64,000 bases of DNA from Ureibacillus xyleni (GCF_900217795.1 NZ_OBMQ01000007.1:32088-96087); one strand, 5' to 3'. Positions 7,690 through 17,648 are shown, numbered from the stretch's first letter. Program-made: numbers and translations. The notes: generated by a model from the sequence alone, not told the origin.

Positions 7690-9678
7690 CTAACTCGCTG
7701 CATCTACATAATTGATCGTGTACGTACCACTGTTATTAAATGTAAATGTCATTTCACCTGTTGCTTCGTCATATGTCCAGTTGACATCATTTGCAGATTC
7801 ATTTTTACCGTACATTGAAACGCTTAATGAAATCTTGTCATTTTTTGCATCGTCTAAATATGTTGGTCTTTCAATGTAATAAGCAAAACGAATAAAATTA
7901 CTATCATTTCGTGCAATATCTAGTTCTGCACTTGTCAATGTGTCAGTAATGGATTTTGGCATACCTTTACTTGCAAAATCAACTTTATCATTTACGTTCA
8001 CAACAACCCATGAAGTACCGTCCCATGCCTTAAATGTTATTCCGCTATCAAATGATACTGCTATTAGACTCTTACCATTACCGATAACTTGAGTAATAAA
8101 TGCAATTAAGTCTAGCCATTCCACACCCATCAAACTAATATCACCATTTGCTATTGATACACCGTTTGTATCTTGTAGACCTTTAATTGTTACTTTTGAT
8201 CCATCTACATCGATTGTTGCATCAACACCAAACTCTATAAATTTACTAAAATCAATTTCATCACTTTCAAAATAATCTGGCACAACTTCAACTAGAGCGT
8301 ATTCCCATGTATCTCTAATTCTCATAAATCCGTCATATATAATACTATCGTCTGAATCGAAGTTACTTGCATCAGCATTGTTGTAATCGCATGTGTAATG
8401 CACGATTCCTGTTGTATTGCCTGTGTATTGCAGTACACTTGCTGCAACTTCTTCTATTTTTAATGGAGAACTAAGTTGAATTGTATGCGTATATGGTGCA
8501 GTGACATTTAGCTTTGACGTGGATTTAACCGATCCGCTAACACTGATATTTGCAATATTAGCAACTTTGTTGATTAACTCTTGTAAAGTATTGTACGAGT
8601 AAGCAACGACACCTTTATTAGTTAAATTGTTTGCAAACGTTACTTTAAGTTGCTGTAACTTTGTCGCCATATCGCTAAATGTATCGCTATTATTTAATGG
8701 ATTTCCAATAGCACTAGCGATACTTTGTTTTCCGCTATTGGCATACGTAAAAAGTTCTGCAAGTGCATCTTCCACAGTTGTAGCAGTAAATAAGTTTCCG
8801 CTATCTGTAATTGGTGTCTCAGCAGCATTTTGTTTTTCGTATCGTGATTTTGGTAAAATTCCTGTTGTTTCTGTTTCAAGATTGATTGGATTTGTTGAAA
8901 AGTCTCGTACTTCTCCACCTTTAAACTCTCCGGCAAATCCCCACGTAGAACCATTATAAATATAAATTGTGGAAGAACCGTCTTTCGTTTCATCTGCTAA
9001 CACAATGACCATATCTTGAGCGGACATATCTGTTAAGGTTAATAAATCTGCATGAGTATCAACAGATGTACTAAAGTTACCAATACTTGTTAATGCGTTT
9101 AATTGTTGTTGGATATTGCCTGTTACACCTTGTAGCGAGTTTATTTCAATGATTGTTGCAAGCAATCCATCTAGTGTTTTTACAGTTAATTTACCACCGA
9201 TATTTTTAATCGTGCTGTCATCCACAAAATCAACTAAATATCCACTCGTACCACTAGCCGACATTTTCACTTTTTCATCTGCGGAAGACACTGGGTTGCT
9301 TTCTAATGCCACAATCCGTGACGAGTGACTAGCAATTTCCGTTGCGTTTGCATCGATTTGCGACCTTTGTGCAGGCGATACAAATACTTTAGTCGATGTC
9401 TCAATCACGCTATTTGCACTAATTGGACCTCCTGTGCCACCGCCATAACTACCATCATCCACAACCCATTTGTTATCAATCGGATTCCATAACTGCGGAA
9501 TAGGTGAACCAAGCGCATCGCGTAATAGCTTAGTTTGTGCAAAATCTACATCGTTTGCAGTAATAAAACTACCGTCTGTTGTTTGTACTGCGAACATTTG
9601 TAAATCTAGGTTGAAATACTGTGGTACGTCACTACCGAGCATATCTCGGATTAATTTTGTTTGTGTAAAATTTGTCAT
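7690..9678 (-). CDS. Phage tail fibre / upper baseplate-type protein
   Basis: 662 residues from the ATG at 9678, preceded by AAAGGAGTG; a longer frame to 9714 lacks a binding site. The first 75 residues hold two tandem copies of a short motif (FTQTKLIRDMLGS and FAQTKLLRDALGS), a possible attachment module. Next come helical and Ser/Thr-rich parts with a fibre-like stretch (SPAQRSQIDANATEIASHSS), an acidic middle, and beta-rich C-terminal domains. It follows the tail endopeptidase and the GLUG protein, so it is a distal tail component. The exact fold is not recognised. Confidence 0.7.
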   Translation of the reverse strand: MTNFTQTKLIRDMLGSDVPQYFNLDLQMFAVQTTDGSFITANDVDFAQTKLLRDALGSPIPQLWNPIDNKWVVDDGSYGGGTGGPISANSVIETSTKVFVSPAQRSQIDANATEIASHSSRIVALESNPVSSADEKVKMSASGTSGYLVDFVDDSTIKNIGGKLTVKTLDGLLATIIEINSLQGVTGNIQQQLNALTSIGNFSTSVDTHADLLTLTDMSAQDMVIVLADETKDGSSTIYIYNGSTWGFAGEFKGGEVRDFSTNPINLETETTGILPKSRYEKQNAAETPITDSGNLFTATTVEDALAELFTYANSGKQSIASAIGNPLNNSDTFSDMATKLQQLKVTFANNLTNKGVVAYSYNTLQELINKVANIANISVSGSVKSTSKLNVTAPYTHTIQLSSPLKIEEVAASVLQYTGNTTGIVHYTCDYNNADASNFDSDDSIIYDGFMRIRDTWEYALVEVVPDYFESDEIDFSKFIEFGVDATIDVDGSKVTIKGLQDTNGVSIANGDISLMGVEWLDLIAFITQVIGNGKSLIAVSFDSGITFKAWDGTSWVVVNVNDKVDFASKGMPKSITDTLTSAELDIARNDSNFIRFAYYIERPTYLDDAKNDKISLSVSMYGKNESANDVNWTYDEATGEMTFTFNNSGTYTINYVDAAS

Positions 9679-9701
9679 ACTCTCACTCCTTTTTGCATAA
9701 T

Positions 9702-9727
9702 AAAAACCCTCCACGATTGTGGAAGGT
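9702..9727 (-). terminator. Intrinsic terminator inside the tail-fibre gene series
   Basis: On the minus strand CCTTCCAC pairs with GTGGAGGG (one wobble), then TTTTTA. It starts at the stop codon of the GLUG gene and precedes the fibre gene, so it would lower expression of downstream fibre and lysis genes. Confidence 0.75.
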
Positions 9728-10737
9728 TACTCTACTAATCTCATTTTTCGAAAGTTTAATGGGAATGGGGTGGATTTCATTTTTGCACGTATTACCTTAA
9801 TGAAATACGGGTATGATTCATTTTCGTCGATTCCCCAAATTGTATTGAAATTCCAATTTTCGAATGTTGCTTGTTGTTTCATTTCGTGTGTGCTTCTAGA
9901 TTCACCTTTACCATTATCCGTATGTGTAAATCCAACAACTTCCCTGTCATAATAAGAATTAACAACTATTACATCATTACTATTTGTACTAACAGGACCG
10001 CTTATCAATCCACCCACCCATAAAGACATCAATTGTTGCTGTTGTTCGTCAGGATTATCCAATTTCCAATTTACTTTACCTGCGTAATAGCAATTAGTAA
10101 TCGTACCTAATCGAAAATTCCCAATAAAGCCTGCCACAGATAAATTGTATTTCCTAGATAAATCACGTCCGCTTGTAACTTCGCACAATGAATAACAATT
10201 TTTAACAGCTTGGGTACGTGCCACACCAATAAAACCACCAACACTGTTAGCTCGATTTCCAATGTTAACAATGCCGGAAGTATAACATGATTCAACTATA
10301 TCACCGTATAATCGCCCACATAACGCTCCTGCGTATAAATTTACATACGGATGTTGGTCTGGCATGTCAGGCAAATGAATATAAACGTTTTCTAAATAAA
10401 TATTTTTTAAGAATATCTCCCTATAAACACCAAACTCTCCAACAGCACCAAATAAACCAATAAATAAGTTAGTTAAAGATACCGTTGTATCAAACGGTGG
10501 TAATGCAATAATTTTTAAGTTAGTTATCTCATGTCTACCACCATCATATCCACCAAGGAATGGGTTAATATGGTCACCTATCGGAATCCAATTACCATAA
10601 GAGATTAAATTTACATCCTTTACTTGTTTATAGTATGCGCTCATGTTATGTCTTACAGCGTTTAGGTCTTGTGCATCCTCCACAAGGTAAGGATTTTCTT
10701 TTGTACCATCGCCACCACCAAAATGTCCATTCGCCAT
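9727..10737 (-). CDS. GLUG-motif beta-helix tail protein
   Basis: 336 residues. Repeats such as GGFIGVARTQAVKNCYS, AGFIGNFRLGTITNCYY and GGLISG...NSYYDRE match the GLUG motif, which builds right-handed beta-helices in adhesins and phage fibres. The N-terminus (GTKENPYLVEDAQDLNAVR) is the usual lead-in to such repeats. Between the tail endopeptidase gene (two bases away) and another fibre gene, it is likely a host-binding structure. Confidence 0.8.
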   Translation of the reverse strand: MANGHFGGGDGTKENPYLVEDAQDLNAVRHNMSAYYKQVKDVNLISYGNWIPIGDHINPFLGGYDGGRHEITNLKIIALPPFDTTVSLTNLFIGLFGAVGEFGVYREIFLKNIYLENVYIHLPDMPDQHPYVNLYAGALCGRLYGDIVESCYTSGIVNIGNRANSVGGFIGVARTQAVKNCYSLCEVTSGRDLSRKYNLSVAGFIGNFRLGTITNCYYAGKVNWKLDNPDEQQQQLMSLWVGGLISGPVSTNSNDVIVVNSYYDREVVGFTHTDNGKGESRSTHEMKQQATFENWNFNTIWGIDENESYPYFIKVIRAKMKSTPFPLNFRKMRLVE

Positions 10738-10738
10738 A

Positions 10739-13261
10739 CTACGTCACCTCGTTATAGCAAACAACTTGTGCGCTAACCATTGCATTTGGATAACTTGATA
10801 CATCTCCACTAGCTAACACCCGTATACCTCTAGCTTTCAGCGTTGTTTCATCTCTATACGGTGTTGCAACTAAATCGATGTTTGTCACAGCATCAATACT
10901 TGTAATACTTGTTACAATGGATTCTATTTCATCATATCCATCTTCATTTTCAAATTCGAATATGATTTCATAGGCTAACATAGCTGTTGCAAACTCAAGA
11001 GAATAACCTTTTTTTGGTTGAGCACCTGTTTTTTTATAAACGAATTCAACTTCTGCTTTCGGATTATCAGCCGTTAAAACAATTTCATAATAATCATCGT
11101 AATATTCACCAATAAACTCATACCCATCTATTTTTGGAGCGTAGATATAAGCCGGATTAGTTGTTGGCTTTGTGAATTTATGTTCCTTGATTGTGATAAC
11201 AACACCGTTTTCATCTTTACATTTAATCGTGATAAGTCCATCGATTTCTACAAATTCGATGTCAACACCATACGCTTCGATAATTGTTGAATCTACTAAC
11301 GCAGTATTATCAATTAAATCTATAAAAGGTATGGATGTTACAACAATCGTTATTCCTGCATATCCTCCCTCATTATAAGGAACATAACCCCAGTTATCTA
11401 AACCGAGTGCATCTTCTTCCTCGTACCAATCGGTATACAAGTTACCTCGATAAAGATACGTATCTAACATAGTTAGATAATAACCGTTAAAATCTTCTTT
11501 CAAGTTTGCAAACACATCAAATAGTGCTTTCCCTGTTAAGTGCTTTATCGTTGGCTTTACCGCTATGTTTTGGTCGTTAATGTAATCGATAATCGATTGT
11601 TTAGGTACGCTTACATCACCAAGCGATAACACGTCTAAATCACCTAATCGAAATTCTGATAAGTAATCATTTTCTGGAATAGCGGTATTTTTAACCGTTA
11701 CTAAATACGTATGTGTCGTGTCGCCATCCACAATAGATATTTTAATGGTGCCTGTTGCTTTTTTCGGATACTCCCCATCAATTACCAGTAATCCATCTGC
11801 ATTAAATTTATCGCTGTTGTACGTAACATCGTCAATGATTGCTGTGATATTGCTTTTGTATTCTTTTTTGACCTTTATTCTTATTCCATTTACTTTGCCG
11901 TCAACTTCTAGTGTCGCTCCTGTTTCGGTGTCTAATCCTTCAAGCGATAAACAATCGTTTTCTCCTACCTTTAATTCATCGAGATATGGAATAAACGGTA
12001 TATCTGATTCAACTTTAAGACCAATCGCAACAAATATCGAATCCTCTGCCCTCACAGGACTATCCGCTAAATAAGACCAATCATAAAAGCTAACTACTAG
12101 AGTGACATAATCGTTATTTTTAAGCGGTACTTTTGTTTGTAATTGTGCTGCGGTTAGTTCTTCCGCAGTTGTTGTATAATTACCGTTTCCGTCACTTTTC
12201 GAATGAATTAACGTTAATTTTAAATGCGTCCATGATGGTTTTAGTTTCGCTAATATGCCTGTTAATTGCTTGTCTGTACTGTGCGTTGATAATGGCTCAA
12301 TTTTATCAATTTCACCTTTTAAAAACTTCAATGCTTGTTCCGTTTCATCCGATGCTAATTCTAAACATTCTACATCACCGATTTTAAACGATTCTAAATA
12401 ACGATTTAATTCGTCTAATTCTTCTTTTTCCTCATCTTCTTTCAAATAATCGGTAATATCACGCGGCACACGACCAATATTGACGTGGACATTTGCTTTT
12501 TGAAACGGATCATACTCTATATAAATAATTCGGCTATAAAAATCTAAATCTAGTACATTCGCATAAACGTGTACATCATCCCCGATTTTCGCACCGACAA
12601 GATTTTCATATCCTTCCAAATGCGCCAAATCGACTATATCCACTTCATAGCTTGGGATAGGATAACCTTCGTTTTCATCCACAACAGTTAAGTCATATTC
12701 TTCACGAATATCGATTAAATTTTCCCCGACTTTAAATTCAACGTTGGTACTCATTCCAAGATTATTACCACGTTTAGCAACTAAACTAATCGTGAATTTA
12801 TGCCAAATAATTTCAAGACCGAATAAATTTGCTACGTCAATAATTCGTTTGCGAATACTATCGTTTTCTCCTGCTTTATAATACTTAATTTCCGTTTCCG
12901 CAATCGTGCCAATCGTAAACCAATCTCCAAGAGGTGCTAACATCGATTCAATCATACCGCGAGCAGTATCTTCAAATTCGGTTAATTCACTGTTATATGC
13001 GTTGTTTAATCGGTATGATACATGCTCGCAATTAACTGTGTAATGTCGACTTAAATTCCGAGAGATACGAAATACTTGGAAGTAATCGCCATCTACTTCC
13101 ACAACATTACCCATTAAATTTTTAGTCGTTGCATCGTAAATCGTGTCAAACTTAAATGTATACCCACCGTTTATTTGCTCCGAAACTAATGGATTTAAAA
13201 CATTTTCAATTGTTCCTTTTTCATTGAATGAATAGTCTAAGATTTTTAAAGCAATTGTCAT
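10739..13261 (-). CDS. Prophage tail endopeptidase / tail tip protein (Tal-like)
   Basis: 840 residues. About 260 N-terminal residues match the Gp37/prophage-tail family that forms the hub at the tail tip (Tal), e.g. FRISRNLSRHYTVNCEHVSYRL and IYIEYDPFQKANVHVNIG. The rest holds three copies of an odd short repeat near residues 290, 430 and 535: ESFKIGDVECLELAS, DELKVGENDCLSLEG and SEFRLGDLDVLSLGD, each ahead of beta-rich segments that resemble cadherin-like sandwiches. The start overlaps the Dit stop by ATGA. Confidence 0.8.
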   Translation of the reverse strand: MTIALKILDYSFNEKGTIENVLNPLVSEQINGGYTFKFDTIYDATTKNLMGNVVEVDGDYFQVFRISRNLSRHYTVNCEHVSYRLNNAYNSELTEFEDTARGMIESMLAPLGDWFTIGTIAETEIKYYKAGENDSIRKRIIDVANLFGLEIIWHKFTISLVAKRGNNLGMSTNVEFKVGENLIDIREEYDLTVVDENEGYPIPSYEVDIVDLAHLEGYENLVGAKIGDDVHVYANVLDLDFYSRIIYIEYDPFQKANVHVNIGRVPRDITDYLKEDEEKEELDELNRYLESFKIGDVECLELASDETEQALKFLKGEIDKIEPLSTHSTDKQLTGILAKLKPSWTHLKLTLIHSKSDGNGNYTTTAEELTAAQLQTKVPLKNNDYVTLVVSFYDWSYLADSPVRAEDSIFVAIGLKVESDIPFIPYLDELKVGENDCLSLEGLDTETGATLEVDGKVNGIRIKVKKEYKSNITAIIDDVTYNSDKFNADGLLVIDGEYPKKATGTIKISIVDGDTTHTYLVTVKNTAIPENDYLSEFRLGDLDVLSLGDVSVPKQSIIDYINDQNIAVKPTIKHLTGKALFDVFANLKEDFNGYYLTMLDTYLYRGNLYTDWYEEEDALGLDNWGYVPYNEGGYAGITIVVTSIPFIDLIDNTALVDSTIIEAYGVDIEFVEIDGLITIKCKDENGVVITIKEHKFTKPTTNPAYIYAPKIDGYEFIGEYYDDYYEIVLTADNPKAEVEFVYKKTGAQPKKGYSLEFATAMLAYEIIFEFENEDGYDEIESIVTSITSIDAVTNIDLVATPYRDETTLKARGIRVLASGDVSSYPNAMVSAQVVCYNEVT

Positions 13262-13665
13262 GTACCCACCACTTTCATTGTAGGTTTACATAAAAATTCG
13301 AGTGTTATTTCGTTACTCCATTTCCTTCTCAATTCATCCACAGTGATTGAAGAAATCGAAATTGCTTCATAATAATAATTCGAATCATCGTCAAAAATGA
13401 GTTGTGACCAATTTTCAGTGGTCAACCATGTATCTAATTCTCGACCTACTTCAAATATAGATTTTCCATTCGGTATTTCGATTAAGCACTCGATAGGCAA
13501 TGTAAATGGTTGTTTCGAATTATCGGACAACAAAATAACATTATCTGAATGTGGAATAGAAACGTATGAGTGCTTTCGTTCTGCTACTAATATTCGATTT
13601 GATTTAATTGATTTGATATATTTATTCTTACTATGTACACTGTTAAACGTAAACCCACTCACCAT
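13258..13665 (-). CDS. Distal tail protein (Dit-like), short form
   Basis: 135 residues starting MVSGFTFNSVHSKNKYIKS, the usual N-terminal opening of siphovirus Dit proteins that build the hexamer between tail tube and tip. Only the N-terminal belt domain is present; Dit proteins are often 200-300 residues, so the C-terminal galectin-like part is missing. It sits between tape measure and Tal, as expected. The ATG follows GGAGG and overlaps the tape-measure end by 7 bases. Confidence 0.75.
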   Translation of the reverse strand: MVSGFTFNSVHSKNKYIKSIKSNRILVAERKHSYVSIPHSDNVILLSDNSKQPFTLPIECLIEIPNGKSIFEVGRELDTWLTTENWSQLIFDDDSNYYYEAISISSITVDELRRKWSNEITLEFLCKPTMKVVGT

Positions 13666-15776
13666 CGACCACCTCCACGATTCTTAGATTGTTGTAAGTT
13701 ATATAATTCTTTTGCGATTTTCTTAATGTCGGCTTCTTCACGGACTACTAAACTAGCGACATTGATGTTGATGTCTCCACCTAACATTTGTTGCGTTCTG
13801 TCGTTCGGATGCACTTTCGCACCTGTTGGCATTTCAACTAATTCGGGACCTTTTTCTCCGACAATTGCCATACCGCCTTTGAAGTAATTCGTACCCTTCG
13901 CCAACATCGGAATTTCAGGAATATTAATACCTTTTCCACCAACACTCGGAACCCAATCAGGTACTTTTAATTTATTGATTCCACGAATAAATTGATTAAT
14001 TAAGCCAATCACACTATTGATAGGTTTCTTGATTACATCCTTCAACCCTGACCAAATTGACGATATTTTATCCTTAATATTTTGAAAGGTTTTAACAATA
14101 CCATCTCTGAAATTATTGAATTTATTTACTGCTCCATCCACAATATTTGAGATAATATTCGACAAAAATTCTTTGATATTTGAAAACACCTGTGATGTCA
14201 CTTGCTTAATTTTATCCCAGTTATTAACTACTAATTTAACGAGTACTCCAAAGAGACCTGTTGTAAAGAATGTTAGTAGCTCATCTCCCCATTTACTAAA
14301 GAAATCCTTAATACCATTCCACACGTTAAATGTTATATTCTTGACATTTTCATAAGCACTTGATAAAAAATCAGATATAGATGATATTACAGACATAAAT
14401 ACCTGCTTTATGCCTTCCCACAATGATTTGAAAAATTCACTGATAGGCTCCCAATTCTTAAATATTAATGCAGCTAATGCGATAAAACCTACAACTGCTC
14501 CAACTGCAATAGCGATTGGGGCTGAAATTGCTCCAAATGCCGTACCTAATAATGGCATAAGTGTCATTATTCCATTTATAACGGGTGCTAATAATGCAAT
14601 CGCTCCTGCAATCCCTGCAATAGCACCTACTACAATTGTAATCGTTCGTGCGAGTTCGGGATTATTATTCATCCATTCGATTATACTTGCAACAAAACCC
14701 ATAACTGCGGATGTTACTGGTGCTAATGTTTCGGCAAATTTACCCGTTTGTAATTCTAACTCTGCTTGCGCTAATTGATTTTCATATAAAGCACCATTCA
14801 TTTCCTTATATGAATCTAGGAATGATTTCGCACCTGTGTTTGACAAGGTTTCTAGTACAAAATCCATTTCTGTACCATTTTTCTTTGCTTTGGCTAACCC
14901 ATCATTAAAAGTGTCTAAATTCATTCCACTACGTTCTAAATACTCACCAAACGAACCTATAGCTTCACCCGTTGCCAATGTTTCTTGTAACCCATCAGCT
15001 AAACCTTCGAGCTTTAACGTATCTGAAAACTGAATAGCAGCACCCGTTAAATGTTCCATTGTTTGTGCTAGTTGCGATTGATCCATATCAACGTTCGCTA
15101 AGTTATTAATCGCTTCAACCGCACTATCCATCTCACCAGTAATCGCTACAGATTCTTGTAAAATTTTATCAATCGCACCACTCGAATTATCAAACCCTGT
15201 ATTCGCTAACACTGCGTTCATTTTGGCTAAATCTCCTGCGGTTTCTTGACCTGCTACCGCCAAACCACCTAATGCAGCTACACCTACTGCGGCACCGCTT
15301 GCAATACTGTCTCCGATTTCTTTACCAACTTGTTTTGCTTCTGAACCAAGTGATTTTAATTCAGACTTCATTTTATCGATTCCACTTGTATCTGCTTTTA
15401 CATCAATTTTTGCTTGTACTGTATCGGCTTGCTTTTTAAATGCTTCTAACTTGCCTTGTGTGATTTCAATTTCACGCTTAAATTCTCGATAAGCAGTAGC
15501 ATCAATTTCACCATTGGCAAATTGTCGATCCACTTCTGCTTGTGCTTGTTTTAACGCATCTAATCGTGTAGATGTCTGATTAATCGCATCTTGCAATACT
15601 TCAAATTTTTGACTAAGTAATGTCGTATTACCTTCATCAAATTTTAACGCCCTATTAATTTGACTGAGTTCTTTTGCGGTATTTGACGATGCTTTATCTA
15701 CGTCTTTTAGTGCTTTTTGAAATGGCTTAGAGTCACCCTCAATAGTAAGAGTGATACCTTTGATATTTTTTGACAA
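13659..15776 (-). CDS. Tail tape measure protein
   Basis: 705 residues. The N-terminal 160 residues are a coiled coil typical of phage tape measures (GITLTIEGDSKPFQKALKDV...AKELSQINRALK), followed by hydrophobic segments (about 370-440, e.g. IVVGAIAGIAGAIALLAPV) and helical repeats with W-N motifs (NVWNGIKDFFSKWGDE). The C-terminus carries KGGMAIVGEKGPELVEMPTGAKV, conserved in this family. Start is TTG after GGTGAG. At about 1.5 angstrom per residue the tail would be near 105 nm. Confidence 0.93.
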   Translation of the reverse strand: MSKNIKGITLTIEGDSKPFQKALKDVDKASSNTAKELSQINRALKFDEGNTTLLSQKFEVLQDAINQTSTRLDALKQAQAEVDRQFANGEIDATAYREFKREIEITQGKLEAFKKQADTVQAKIDVKADTSGIDKMKSELKSLGSEAKQVGKEIGDSIASGAAVGVAALGGLAVAGQETAGDLAKMNAVLANTGFDNSSGAIDKILQESVAITGEMDSAVEAINNLANVDMDQSQLAQTMEHLTGAAIQFSDTLKLEGLADGLQETLATGEAIGSFGEYLERSGMNLDTFNDGLAKAKKNGTEMDFVLETLSNTGAKSFLDSYKEMNGALYENQLAQAELELQTGKFAETLAPVTSAVMGFVASIIEWMNNNPELARTITIVVGAIAGIAGAIALLAPVINGIMTLMPLLGTAFGAISAPIAIAVGAVVGFIALAALIFKNWEPISEFFKSLWEGIKQVFMSVISSISDFLSSAYENVKNITFNVWNGIKDFFSKWGDELLTFFTTGLFGVLVKLVVNNWDKIKQVTSQVFSNIKEFLSNIISNIVDGAVNKFNNFRDGIVKTFQNIKDKISSIWSGLKDVIKKPINSVIGLINQFIRGINKLKVPDWVPSVGGKGINIPEIPMLAKGTNYFKGGMAIVGEKGPELVEMPTGAKVHPNDRTQQMLGGDININVASLVVREEADIKKIAKELYNLQQSKNRGGGRW

Positions 15777-15805
15777 TATATCTCACCAACTTTCTTTAAA
15801 AAAAT

Positions 15806-15834
15806 AAAAAGCACCTACTAATTTAGTAAGTGCT
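15806..15834 (-). terminator. Terminator between tail chaperones and tape measure
   Basis: On the minus strand AGCACTTACTA pairs with TAGTAGGTGCT, then TTTTTATTTTTTT. It overlaps the stop of the frameshifted chaperone and would reduce transcripts reaching the tape measure and fibre genes. Confidence 0.85.
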
Positions 15835-16410
15835 AGGATAAAAATGCATCAATATCAGATTGTGTAGCCATTCTTGCTTTCGGTTCTTTTTCTTCATGTA
15901 AATCAATATAAGCATCAATATAATCAATGCAATCACCATAAGACATTTCTTCTAAATCGTTTGTTGTCAATTTACACTTGTAACACAGTGCAATAAATTC
16001 TTCAGTGGTAGGTAAATCATCCTCTGATAATGGCGTACTTGATATTGATGCACTATTTACTTTTTTTGTGATGAGTCTAACATAACCGTTAATAATTCCA
16101 ATACCACTGGTAATGTATCTGATAGTGGAATCGACACAAATTGTTCTTCCCATTCCAATGGAGATGGAATTGTTTTATCTGCTGTTTTTGCAAATAGCCA
16201 TAACAAGTCACTAAAGAGTTCAAAATCAATTTGTGCTATTGTCTCATCATCTGCTTTTAATTCACCGTTCACTATGTATTGATCTAACTTCTTCAATCGA
16301 AATATGTCGGCAATAAAGTCTCGTCTAAATTGCATTTTGTATCTACGTAAACAAGATGCATTTACTTTTAAAGATACTTCCTTCCCATCAATAATCACTA
16401 CTTTTTCCAT
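15833..16410 (-). CDS. Tail assembly chaperone fusion made by -1 frameshift (gpGT type)
   Basis: The 117-residue upstream frame and the following -1 frame overlap. Ribosomes slipping at A-AAA-AAG (16060-16066) move from ...DSSQKK into VNSASISSTPLSEDD..., giving about 192 residues. This is the conserved G/GT strategy of long-tailed phages, in which the fusion recruits tail-tube protein and tape measure during assembly. Upstream of the slip site the second frame has no convincing ribosome-binding site, supporting expression only by frameshift. Confidence 0.88.
16057..16410 (-). CDS. Tail assembly chaperone, short form (gpG type)
   Basis: 117 residues: starts MEKVVIIDGKEVSLKVNASC, the common opening of Firmicutes siphophage chaperones (DUF/TAC family), and ends ELLTVMLDSSQKK at TAA. 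Sits between the major tail protein (four bases away) and the tape measure, exactly where lambda G lies. The end of the gene carries the slippery sequence. Confidence 0.85.
   Translation of the reverse strand: MEKVVIIDGKEVSLKVNASCLRRYKMQFRRDFIADIFRLKKLDQYIVNGELKADDETIAQIDFELFSDLLWLFAKTADKTIPSPLEWEEQFVSIPLSDTLPVVLELLTVMLDSSQKK
16060..16066 (-). other. Programmed -1 ribosomal frameshift site
   Basis: Minus-strand heptamer A-AAA-AAG in the zero frame (codons CAA AAA AAG TAA), immediately before the stop at 16057-16059. This is the best bacterial -1 slippery sequence (as in dnaX). The stop codon right after the heptamer may aid pausing. No strong downstream pseudoknot was identified by eye. Confidence 0.88.
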
Positions 16411-16414
16411 TTGA

Positions 16415-16978
16415 TTACGCTCCTGCTACTGTTTTTTCATGAATTGTTGTATTCCAAGCATCGTATACAGTTGCATCTACTTCAACACTTGTTTGTGCTT
16501 TAATCATGTAATCAGTTGGACGAGGACGAGCATTAAATGTTAATTGACTTGTTTGCGGTTCTACTGTAGCAGATTTTGTTTGTGAAGCAATTGTAGGACG
16601 AGTAGCAGTACAGTAATATAAAACTGCTCTACGTGCTTTAACATCACCGTTAATTTCAAATGTTAATGCAAACTTTTTACTTTTTGCTTCAGATGATTCA
16701 TATAGAACTCCATTTGACAATTCTTCACCTAGTACGTCAACTAGAAACGATTCAGGTAAATCAGCAATTTCTAATTCCCCATCATAACCGTTGTTGATTT
16801 CTGCTGACCAGTAGGTAATATCGTCTGCATGAAACTCTGTTAATTCGCCATTAGGTGCAATTGAAATACTAACACCACCTGCTAATGGCTTAGGTGTATC
16901 ATATGTAATATTTCCTGCCGTTTCTGTAATCACTGCATAGTGTACATTTTTCAATCCATACTTAATTTTATTTGACAT
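16415..16978 (-). CDS. Major tail (tube) protein
   Basis: 187 residues beginning MSNKIKYGLKNVHYAVI, followed by GGVSISIAPNGELTEFHADD; this matches the phi13-type major tail protein family that polymerises as hexameric rings into the tail tube. Positioned after the tail terminator gene and before the chaperones, as in lambda-like order. Likely one of the most abundant late proteins. Confidence 0.92.
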   Translation of the reverse strand: MSNKIKYGLKNVHYAVITETAGNITYDTPKPLAGGVSISIAPNGELTEFHADDITYWSAEINNGYDGELEIADLPESFLVDVLGEELSNGVLYESSEAKSKKFALTFEINGDVKARRAVLYYCTATRPTIASQTKSATVEPQTSQLTFNARPRPTDYMIKAQTSVEVDATVYDAWNTTIHEKTVAGA

Positions 16979-17289
16979 TATAAAGTCACCTCATATGTTA
17001 TTTTGTAAATTTTTTCTTCATTGATAAAAACACTCGAATAATCAAAAGGTAACTCATTGTCTTTCAACAACTGTTTCAATTGATTTTCGAGTGTTATATC
17101 TTTCTTTTTTGTATAAAGTTCAATGTCTACATTCGTAAACTCTTGATATGTAGTATTATCTGCATTAAAATTATCGCTTCCTGTGACCAAGTAACAAATG
17201 AATGGAGGAGTTTGAGGATCATTAAAATGAGAGTATGTGACAGGAATATTTAATGTTTCTAATGCTTGTGCTAATTCTTGTAATATCAT
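16978..17289 (-). CDS. Probable tail terminator / tail completion protein
   Basis: 103 residues (MILQELAQALETLNIPVTYS). Its size, its mixed alpha-beta pattern with FICYLVTGSDNF, and its position between an HK97-gp10-like protein and the major tail protein are those of the tail terminator that caps the tail tube. Family assignment rests mainly on gene order. Overlaps both neighbours by a few bases. Confidence 0.65.
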   Translation of the reverse strand: MILQELAQALETLNIPVTYSHFNDPQTPPFICYLVTGSDNFNADNTTYQEFTNVDIELYTKKKDITLENQLKQLLKDNELPFDYSSVFINEEKIYKITYEVTL

Positions 17290-17648
17290 TGTCTGATTAC
17301 CTCCTCAACCTTCCTTGCAAATTCATCAATCATTTGTTTTTCCACTGGTGCAATATGTGGTTGTCCTTCTACTCGACCTGTACCATTAGCTTTAACGTGA
17401 GATTTTTCAAGTAGATGAGTCAATTGATAATCGGTTTTATTATGTACAATCCATTTACCATTCACCTTTTTAGCTCTCCAACCTTTAGCATAAGAGCCTG
17501 TCAATTTCGGTGAATTAAGTTTAAGTTTCTTTACTCCATCTTTTGCAACTTGTTCAGCGACCACTTCTATTTCTTCTGCTACTTCTTCCACATATTCCGC
17601 TAACTGTTTGTTAATTTCTCTCGCTAAGTCACTGATATTAATTGCCAC
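17286..17648 (-). CDS. HK97 gp10-like neck protein
   Basis: 120 residues. A helical N-terminus (EYVEEVAEEIEVVAEQVAKD) is followed by LKLNSPKLTGSYAKGWRAKK and GQPHIAPVEKQM, the conserved landmarks of the HK97 gp10 family that joins head and tail. Overlaps the head closure gene upstream by 11 bases. Confidence 0.85.
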   Translation of the reverse strand: MAINISDLAREINKQLAEYVEEVAEEIEVVAEQVAKDGVKKLKLNSPKLTGSYAKGWRAKKVNGKWIVHNKTDYQLTHLLEKSHVKANGTGRVEGQPHIAPVEKQMIDEFARKVEEVIRQ

